Below, piece after piece: positions 29,626 to 37,700 of a DNA stretch of 64,000 bases; positions within the stretch are counted from its first letter, which is position 1, and each line of letters starts with the position of its first letter. The stretch spans positions 558,001 through 622,000 of the forward strand of contig OZ025843.1 of assembly GCA_964019425.1 (NCBI GenBank), given 5' to 3'. Origin of the DNA: Flectonema sp. DT1601 (lineage: Eukaryota > Euglenozoa > Diplonemea > Diplonemida > Diplonemidae). Position numbers and translations under genes: made by a program. Under the pieces are notes generated by a model. The model was not told where the DNA came from and searched no databases. It worked only from the letters and a program-made list of their open reading frames with translations.

Positions 29626-31518
29626 ATGGGCAACACCTGTTCTAACGCTCCTCGTCCAACGACGAAAAAGAAGAAACAGAGAAGAGAGGTTCAACGAATA
29701 CTAAGTTTCAGTAGAGATTCAACTAATGTTGGAGATGGACCGTTTGATAAATTACTTTATCATTATAAGAAGACAGCTGCTGATGATTTGATGGATGTAT
29801 TGGATGCGGCAGATGTTGATGGATGTTGTCGAAGTGCTGTAGAAATTGTTGATCCTAGAGCATTGGCTTTAACTAAGATAAGGTCTGAAGACGATACTCA
29901 GCTAAGAGACTTATTGCATCCGATATTTGATAAGTATAAAAATATTTCCGGAGACACAATCAGCAAAGAATCACTCGGTTCTCTGGTAAAAGACTACTTA
30001 GCAGCACTGCGAGAGTGGATGCCTCAATTTCAATTGGCCATGGTTAGTAGAATCGTTCGGTTATTCGTAGCATCAGACAGCGAAGAACTTGAAAAAAGTG
30101 TCTGCGATGCTCTCCACGGAGGCATGTCACCAGTTTTAGAAGGATTCTTTGCGTCACGAGAAGACAATCTTCCCCAAATTATAAATGACAGTTGGGAGAG
30201 TATGGATACGAATGGTGATGGTGTAGTCGACAAGGAAGAATTTTTAAACAAATTTTTACACGCAACGGACACCATTCCGATGGCTGACGCAGTCCACAGT
30301 GCTATTGCTGATGAGGTCGGAGCGTTGGTATCAAAGAAATTAATGTCTCACTTGCGGACACAACCTGGAAGATGTGGTCTTGCTAATTTGGGCAACACTT
30401 GTTATATGAATAGTGCTATTCAGTGTGTGTCTGCTCTGACTAAGTTTAGACAGCACTTTTTATCAGAGGAATTCGTATCAGCTCTTCATGGAAGGAAATC
30501 AAGCAACTCAAGCGGATCGAAGTCTCCTCCCTCATCACCTGTCGTCTCACCTGCTGGTCAGGGAAAATTCGCAAAATCATTCGCGACGTTATTGAAACTG
30601 ATGTGGTGTGGAAAAGAAAAATGCACTCCTTCGTTCTTTAAAAAAACAGTTGGACAGTACAGCAGTAGATTCGCTGGTTGTGCTCAACAAGATTCACAAG
30701 AATTTTTATTATTTTTATTGGAACACTTACACGACGATCTGAATGAAGCCACATCAACAGCTTACAAAGAGCTTCCTGACACTGACAGTGACACTCCTGA
30801 TGCAGAAGCAGCAAGACTGTGGTGGGATAATCACGTTGAGCGTCAATCAAGTCCTGTTGTTAAGTTATTTCATGGTCAATATCGAGGAGTGGTTGAATGT
30901 ACTGGTTGTAAACACATGTCGATTACGTACGACCCTTTTATATTAACGAGTCTTCCAATGAAGTCAACGAAGGATGAGAAGGAAACCATAACAGTTGAAG
31001 ACTGTTTTAATTTACACATGGAAAGTGAGTCTCTGTCACGAGAATGTGTTAAGTGTAAAGTTAAAGAAGCTAAAAAGACTCTTCGGCTGTGGAGACTTCC
31101 GCGATATTTGATTGTTCATTTGAAACGATTTCAACAGAATGGAACAAAAATTCTAACTCCGGTAGTAGTCCCGCAGTGTATGGATCCAAGCCCATGGGTT
31201 GCAAGACCAATGTTTGCGGCACTCGCTGACATGCAAAGCAGTTCTCCTGCTGGTCATACACGGATGAGCAGCATAACAAGCGTTGCTAGTTCCGTTGATG
31301 AAAACACTCTTTCGGGACATGGACCTCCTCCTGGAAACTATCATCTTTATGGTGTGATTAATCATTTCGGATCGGCTAAGTCTGGACATTACACTGCAAC
31401 ATGTAAATCTGGAAAAGAATGGATCACGTTCGACGATAGTGTGGTTCAATTAGAATCGGCTTTTCCTTATAAAAAAGCAACTACATCTGCATATGTCTTA
31501 TTCTATGCTTTGAGATGA
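29626..31518 (+). CDS. EF-hand ubiquitin-specific protease (USP) with N-terminal acylation motif
   Basis: A 630-residue cysteine protease that removes ubiquitin. The Cys box GLANLGNTCYMNSAIQC places the nucleophile at C259. The His box YHLYGVINHFGSAKSGHYTA has H588, and D603 in TFDDS completes the triad. CTGCKH and CVKCK provide the two C-x2-C zinc pairs of the fingers, and QQDSQEFLLFLLEHLHDDLN is the QQD box. Before the protease lies an EF-hand, with the loop DTNGDGVVDKEE near 196-207 (D-N-D-V-E pattern), in a helical region like the one in USP32. MGNTCS at the N-terminus suggests myristoylation and palmitoylation. Ca2+ control at a membrane is inference. Single exon. Confidence 0.92.
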   Translation: MGNTCSNAPRPTTKKKKQRREVQRILSFSRDSTNVGDGPFDKLLYHYKKTAADDLMDVLDAADVDGCCRSAVEIVDPRALALTKIRSEDDTQLRDLLHPIFDKYKNISGDTISKESLGSLVKDYLAALREWMPQFQLAMVSRIVRLFVASDSEELEKSVCDALHGGMSPVLEGFFASREDNLPQIINDSWESMDTNGDGVVDKEEFLNKFLHATDTIPMADAVHSAIADEVGALVSKKLMSHLRTQPGRCGLANLGNTCYMNSAIQCVSALTKFRQHFLSEEFVSALHGRKSSNSSGSKSPPSSPVVSPAGQGKFAKSFATLLKLMWCGKEKCTPSFFKKTVGQYSSRFAGCAQQDSQEFLLFLLEHLHDDLNEATSTAYKELPDTDSDTPDAEAARLWWDNHVERQSSPVVKLFHGQYRGVVECTGCKHMSITYDPFILTSLPMKSTKDEKETITVEDCFNLHMESESLSRECVKCKVKEAKKTLRLWRLPRYLIVHLKRFQQNGTKILTPVVVPQCMDPSPWVARPMFAALADMQSSSPAGHTRMSSITSVASSVDENTLSGHGPPPGNYHLYGVINHFGSAKSGHYTATCKSGKEWITFDDSVVQLESAFPYKKATTSAYVLFYALR

Positions 31519-31621
31519 TGTTTTCTTTTTGTACATTTAATTTTTTTTTTTTTTTTTTTAAATTTTTTAATTGTAGTGTTGTTGAACAGGTAGATTTTGT
31601 TCAACAAAGATTGACACTTTG

Positions 31622-31653
<32 letters not shown>

Positions 31654-32098
31654 ATCCTATGAAGGAAAATCAAAATGGCGTTACGCTGACAACTTCGTCT
31701 CACTTGTAAAAAAAAAATAAAATTTAGTTTTCTTATGTTATAGTGAGGCCCGTTTTCCACCATTCCCCCCCTTTTTTTTTTCTTTCTCCCACCCCTTGAT
31801 TATTCTTTTTAAATTTTGTTTGTAATTTTTTTTAATTTTTTTTTTTTTTAAATTGTTTTTTCCTGTTGTGTTTCGTTATGTCGCATCAAAAAGATATGCA
31901 CAATGCTGTTGTTCTGGCTGAACGTATTTTTTTTCCCCCCACTCAAGAAAAAAAAAAAACCAAAAGGAGAAAAAAAAAAAAAAAAAACCCTTCCCCCGGC
32001 CTATTTCCCTGTTTTTTATGTCGGAAATTCTCCAGGCTGTGTGACATTGCATGGCTGATTCCTTGTAAGCAAAAGCGCTGCTTTGATTATTAATAAAT

Positions 32099-32136
<38 letters not shown>

Positions 32137-32955
32137 ATTACTTTTCTGTATTTTGTGTTATTGATGGCAATGTCTGCTCACGCGGGCGGTGGGTTTAGGT
32201 AGTCATTTGTTCCAGGTTGTTCTACGTCTCTTATCGTCTGTGAGAGTCTCACACGGTTGCTGGTAGCGATATAACTGTTACCTCCTGTTGAGCTTTTCCT
32301 GGCTTTTTTGGCTTCCTCGGCTTCATAAATAAATAAATAAGGGCGAAGAGTCTTTCTGGTATTTTCATTTTTTTGAAACGATTCGGACAATTATTTTCCC
32401 CCTCTTTTTTTTTTTTTTGAAGTAATTTTGCTTCACTGTAGTGAAGAAGCAAAGAGAAACATCTGTTTCTAACTGCTGTGGCATGATAATGCTTTTGTGT
32501 TTCGTGTGGATGGGTTGGAAATTTTAAAAAAAAAAAAGAAAGGAAAAAAAAAAACCCTTCACAGCTTCGGTTTCATACCCAACCAGGCAACTGGGCAATG
32601 AAAGTAAGGCTACGAAAAAAAAACAAGGCACTCGTCTAGTGTCCCTAAAAGTTTCAATTTTTTTTTATTGAAAAAAAATAAATGCAAACACCACTACCTA
32701 ACTTTTTTTTTTTTTTTTTTTTTTTTATTATTAATGCACCGAAGAAGTCGGAGAAGAAACCATTCAGATTTAAGAACCGTTTTATTTTTAATATTATGGT
32801 TTAAAAAAAAAATGTTTTCTAAATTTCTTCCTTGTGTCCAAGTGTCTGCGATTAAAAACAAAAACAAAAACAAAAATACAAGGCTTTTATCTGAATGGTT
32901 TTGCTCTGACTTTTGATGTGGTTGCAAAGGTTGTCTTTTATACATGAGTTTAGTA

Positions 32956-32992
<37 letters not shown>

Positions 32993-34098
32993 GTTATCCG
33001 ATTTCTCTAAAAAAAAAAAAAAAAAAAAAAAAAAGGCGGGTCGACCCTGCTACTCTTTTTTCTCTCGTAACAGAATGCTGACAACAAGAAGCATTTATTA
33101 TATAAAAATGAAATAAAATTCCTCATCTGTAAAAGAAATAAATGTGTTAACAATACTGATATTTTTACGACATTTGGAGAGTGTCTACCTTTACTCACTG
33201 ATGTTTTAAAATTGGTTAACTTTGATACAATGCAATATATTTATATTATTTATCCCTCACTAATTAGGTGGGTGATGAACATCGAAAAATTTCCCCATCG
33301 AAAAAAAGTAACAGGTCTTTTTTTTTTCTTCTTCTTCCCTTCTTCCATCTGCACTTTATGACAGCTGTGTTTTGAGGAAAAACAGCGGAAAAAAAAAAAA
33401 CGGTGGTAATTTTAAAAAAAATAAAAAATAAAGAATTGGCTTTAACTTAAAACTCTTCAGAAAATAGTAATATAACACTGTAGTTGTTTTTTTGTTGTGC
33501 ACGCATCTGCTTAAACTGATAATAGCTAAAAGTAGATATGCGTGTGTTGCCCAAATATTCCTTTTTTTTATCTTTCTTGCATCACTTGCAAAAAAAATTA
33601 AAAAAAAAAAAAAAAGAAAAAAAATTTAGCTTGTCCATGAGAAGGAAACCACTCCGAAAAAAAAAAAAAAAAAAAAAAAAAGCAACAACAAAAAAAAAAA
33701 AAAATGAGATGAAATCTTGAATGTAGGGAGAACATTTTTTTTTTTTTATAAAAAATAACCAGGAAGAGTGATGAATAGACCACTCTTTATATTTCAACGA
33801 GGTCTACATGTTTTAGTCTTCTGGAGTCTTGAGCTTAGCTCAACCCCACAGCGACCATGTTCTAGTTCTCTGTGATGGAATTCCATCAGAAAAAAAAAAA
33901 AAAGGGCAAAAATAATTCACTCTTTTAAGAGAGTGTTTTCTTCCAAAAAAAAAAAAAGTGAGTTTCTCCTCGAGCGCTGCTGACCGCGTCAATAATCGGC
34001 TCTGTTGGTGATGAAGACAATAGTAGTTAGTTTTTTTGTGAAGTGTGGTTCTTCCTTTTCTCCTGAAGGTGTCCCCTCCCTCTCTTTTTCAGTACAGA

Positions 34099-34129
<31 letters not shown>

Positions 34130-34738
34130 TTTCAGGAGATAATTACGTTTTTAATTTTTTTTATTTTTATTATTATTATTTAGTTACTGCGCTTGGGGGG
34201 GAGGTTTTTTTTTTTTGTTTTTTCTTCTTCTGACAGCAACTGCCATTCATTGGAATGTGTTAGTACCACGAAATAGCTCAATTTTAATCATACTTTTTTT
34301 AATAACCTTATTGTCACTCTACCCCCTGGCAGGTGATTATGGTCCCCCCCCTCCTTCCATTAGTTGACAACTACAAACTAATGTTAAATTATCGTTATGT
34401 TGTTTATGATACAATACATTTGTATTTTACGTACAAAAATCAAACAGTTAAAAAACCCCCCCTCCTTCCATTAGTTGACAACTACAGCCACAGATTTTTT
34501 ATTATGAAACGAGTGTTAAAGAAATTATCTTCTCGAATTGTTTTGATATGCCGTTTTTTTTAAAAAAAAAAAATGAAAAAAAAAAATCTTGTTCTGTCGT
34601 ATTTTCTCAGTTAGTTTTTTAAAAACCCTAATTACCTTTCGTATCAGGCTGGTAAAAAACAACAAGGCCAATCCGTTTATAAGAAACGATGGGAAGTAGA
34701 GCTTTTCGAAATGAAAGTTGACGCGGTAGCAGCGGAAG
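31519..34738. other. 3.2-kb spacer with repeats
   Basis: The largest gene-free stretch. It is full of A- and T-runs (29 A at about 31622-31651, 27 T at about 32102-32129), whose translations give the false frames seen on both strands. A GC-richer patch at 32165-32345 contains a fourfold ATAA run on its right side and reads better on the minus strand, like the 3' end of a retroelement, but is not identifiable. Near 34345-34485 two 30-bp direct repeats flank repeat R2. Acceptor-like TTTTCTCAG ends at 34610, before the channel gene. Confidence 0.5.
34345..34485 (+). repeat. Repeat R2, copy 2, flanked by 30-bp perfect direct repeats
   Basis: The 30-bp sequence CCCCCCCTCC...TTGACAACTAC is present at 34345-34374 and 34456-34485. 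The 81 bases between them are repeat R2 (core 34376-34451) plus an A-run. The exact flanking looks like a target-site duplication around a short inserted element. Confidence 0.75.
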
Positions 34739-37700
34739 ATGTCAACCATTAGGGTGACCAGTAGCTGCGATGACATCGTTTCGATTGTATCTCAGCAAGA
34801 AGAAGACCGAGCGATAGTTGAAGACGTTGAAATTAGTAACAATGATGTTCAATCAGCTGGTATTAAAACGGATTCTTTTAGGACATTCAACTTAGTAGGA
34901 AGTACTTCAATCCAATCTTGTAACAATCAGGTTGATGAATCGAGTAATAATAATGACGTTCTTCAAGCTGGTATCAAAACAGATTCTTTTAGAACATTCA
35001 ACTTAGTAGGAAGTACTTCAATCCAATCTTGTAACAATCAGGTTGATGAATCGAGTAATAATAATGACGTTCTTCAAGCTGGTATCAAAACAGATTCTTT
35101 TAGGACATTCAACTTAGTAGGAAGTACTTCAATCCAATCTTGTAACAATCAGGTTGATGAATCGAGTAATAATAATGACGTTCTTCAAGCTGGTATCAAA
35201 ACAGATTCTTTTAGGACATTCAACTTAGTAGGAAGTACTTCAATCCAATCTTGTAACAATCAGGTTGATGAATCGAGTAATAATAATGACGTTCTTCAAG
35301 CTGGTATCAAAACAGATTCTTTTAGAACATTCAACTTAGTAGGAAGTACTTCAATCCAATCTTGTAACAATCAGGTTGATGAATCGAGTAATAATAATGA
35401 CGTTCTTCAAGCTGGTATCAAAACAGATTCTTTTAGAACATTCAACTTAGTAGGAAGTACTTCAATCCAATCTTGTAACAATCAGGTTGATGAATCGAGT
35501 AATAATAATGACGTTCTTCAAGCTGGTATCAAAACAGATTCTTTTAGGACATTCAACTTAGTAGGAAGTACTTCAATCCAATCTTGTAACAATCAGGTTG
35601 ATGAATCGAGTAATAATAATGACGTTCTTCAAGCTGGTATCAAAACAGATTCTTTTAGGACATTCAACTTAGTAGGAAGTACTTCAATCCAATCTTGTAA
35701 CAATCAGGTTGATGAATCGAGTAATAATAATGACGTTCTTCAAGCTGGTATCAAAACAGATTCTTTTAGGACATTCAACTTAGTAGGAAGTACTTCAATC
35801 CAATCTTGTAACAATCAGGTTGATGAATCGAGTAATAATAATGACGTTCTTCAAGCTGGTATCAAAACAGATTCTTTTAGAACATTCAACCTAGGAAGTA
35901 CCAACAGTTTAAAAGAATCATTTCCCATTGGAAACAATCGAGCTAATAACACGCTGTTGACTGATTCAGAAGCGAGTGATTCTCATTTAAGGTTTCCTCA
36001 ACGACATAGAAAAAAAGCGTCTTTTGGTATTCTTCCATCACCAAGAATGGACCGATCACAAAGAGCAAAAAGAGGATCGGCGTTTTCTTGTTTAAGAAGA
36101 GATACAAACATGACTTGTATTTACAGTGATCAGTCTCTTCGAAATGAAGCAATCAGTCGACTTCATCAACTTCAACTGGAAAAAGAAAGTCTCCCAGAAT
36201 GGAGGCATCCCATTCAACATCTCGTTCTTCATAATAAAACTTTTGATAATATTGTTTTGGTTTTAATTGTTTTGAATTGTCTGTTTTTAGCACTTGAAAA
36301 TCCAGAACAGGGAGAAGACGCCACCATAAACACAATATCATACTGGGCTGATTTCGCATTCACTGCTGTATTTACTGTGGAGGTTGGTGTTAGAATACTT
36401 GGTCAGGGTTTGTATGGAACTCGATTTTCATATTTGAGAGACGCATGGAACGTCTTGGATTTGATTATTGTGACTGCCGGTATTACGACCATCATTATTG
36501 ATTTTACTGGGAATTCTGGTGGAACAGCAGTCACTGGATTGCGTGCCTTTCGGTTATTCAAACCACTTCGTGCGGTGACAAAAGTTCGTGAAGTTCACAT
36601 CATTGTCAATTCGCTGTTGCAGTCATTGCCGAGGTTGATTGATGCTTTGCTTTTATTTTTATTGTTCCTTCTGATTATGAGTATCGTGGCTGTTCAACTG
36701 TGGAAAGGTAGTCTACGATACCACTGCGTTGCAAACATAGATAGTGATAAGGGCGAAATAACTGACAGGGTGTGCTCTCAGTCGGCGTCTGTTAGCACGG
36801 GATATCATTGTCCTTGGGGTTATTCTTGTATTCAAAAAGGAAATCCTCAAAATGGAAAAATATCGTTTGATAACATCGTTGCTGCTTTGCTAACTATTTT
36901 CACGATAGTGACCCTTGAGGGATGGGCTGAAGTGATGTACAACGTCTTCGATGCGACCAGTACTCTGGCTTTTCTTTATTTTGTTTTAGTAATTTGCTTT
37001 GGATCTTTTTTTATTGTAAACTTAACACTTGTAATTATCAATAATGCATTTATGTGTAACGTTGAACAACAATTAACACACGAAGAATCGTTGGAGGGAA
37101 TTAGGAAACTGATCTTATCAGCGAAGCAAAAATCGAACCTCAGAAAATCACTTCCGGTCGTCGCAGACAATCAGGAAGTTCAAGAAATGAAAATTCGGAC
37201 ATTTGCGAGGTCGATTGTTGCTTCGAGAGTGTTTGTCAGTGGTATTCATATTGCAATCGTGTTGAACTCTGTTTTGCTTGGAATTCAATATCATAATCAA
37301 CCAAAAGAAATGACCAACGTGTCTGAACTAGCCAACACTGGATTTACTTTGATTTACGCATTAGAGATATTAATAAAATTGATTGCTTTTCCGATTAAAG
37401 AATTCTCTCAAAGTAAATCGAATTGTTTTGATTTCACTCTCGTGGTGGGTTCGTTGGTTGAACTCACCGTCACTGGTGGTGAGGGAACCTCGTTTAACAG
37501 TCTTCGGCTTTTTAGAATATTTGAAACAGCAAAACGATATCCTTCATTGTGGCTGTTCTTATTAGCGATTGCGAAATCTGTTAAAAGTGTTGCGGTGCTT
37601 ACTCTGCTGCTCCTGATTGTGATGTTCACGTATGCGCTTTTGGGTATGCAATTATTTGGAACACGCTATTGTGGTTTAGCAGATCCAAGCGACCAACTTC

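Noticed and set aside
31519-34738. Numerous 60-85-codon frames on both strands of the large spacer
   Set aside because: They are translations of A- and T-runs (poly-Lys or poly-Phe) and carry no domains.
34844-35890. CRISPR-like array
   Set aside because: The 111-bp units are contiguous without spacers, are in frame with the channel and lie in a eukaryotic gene.
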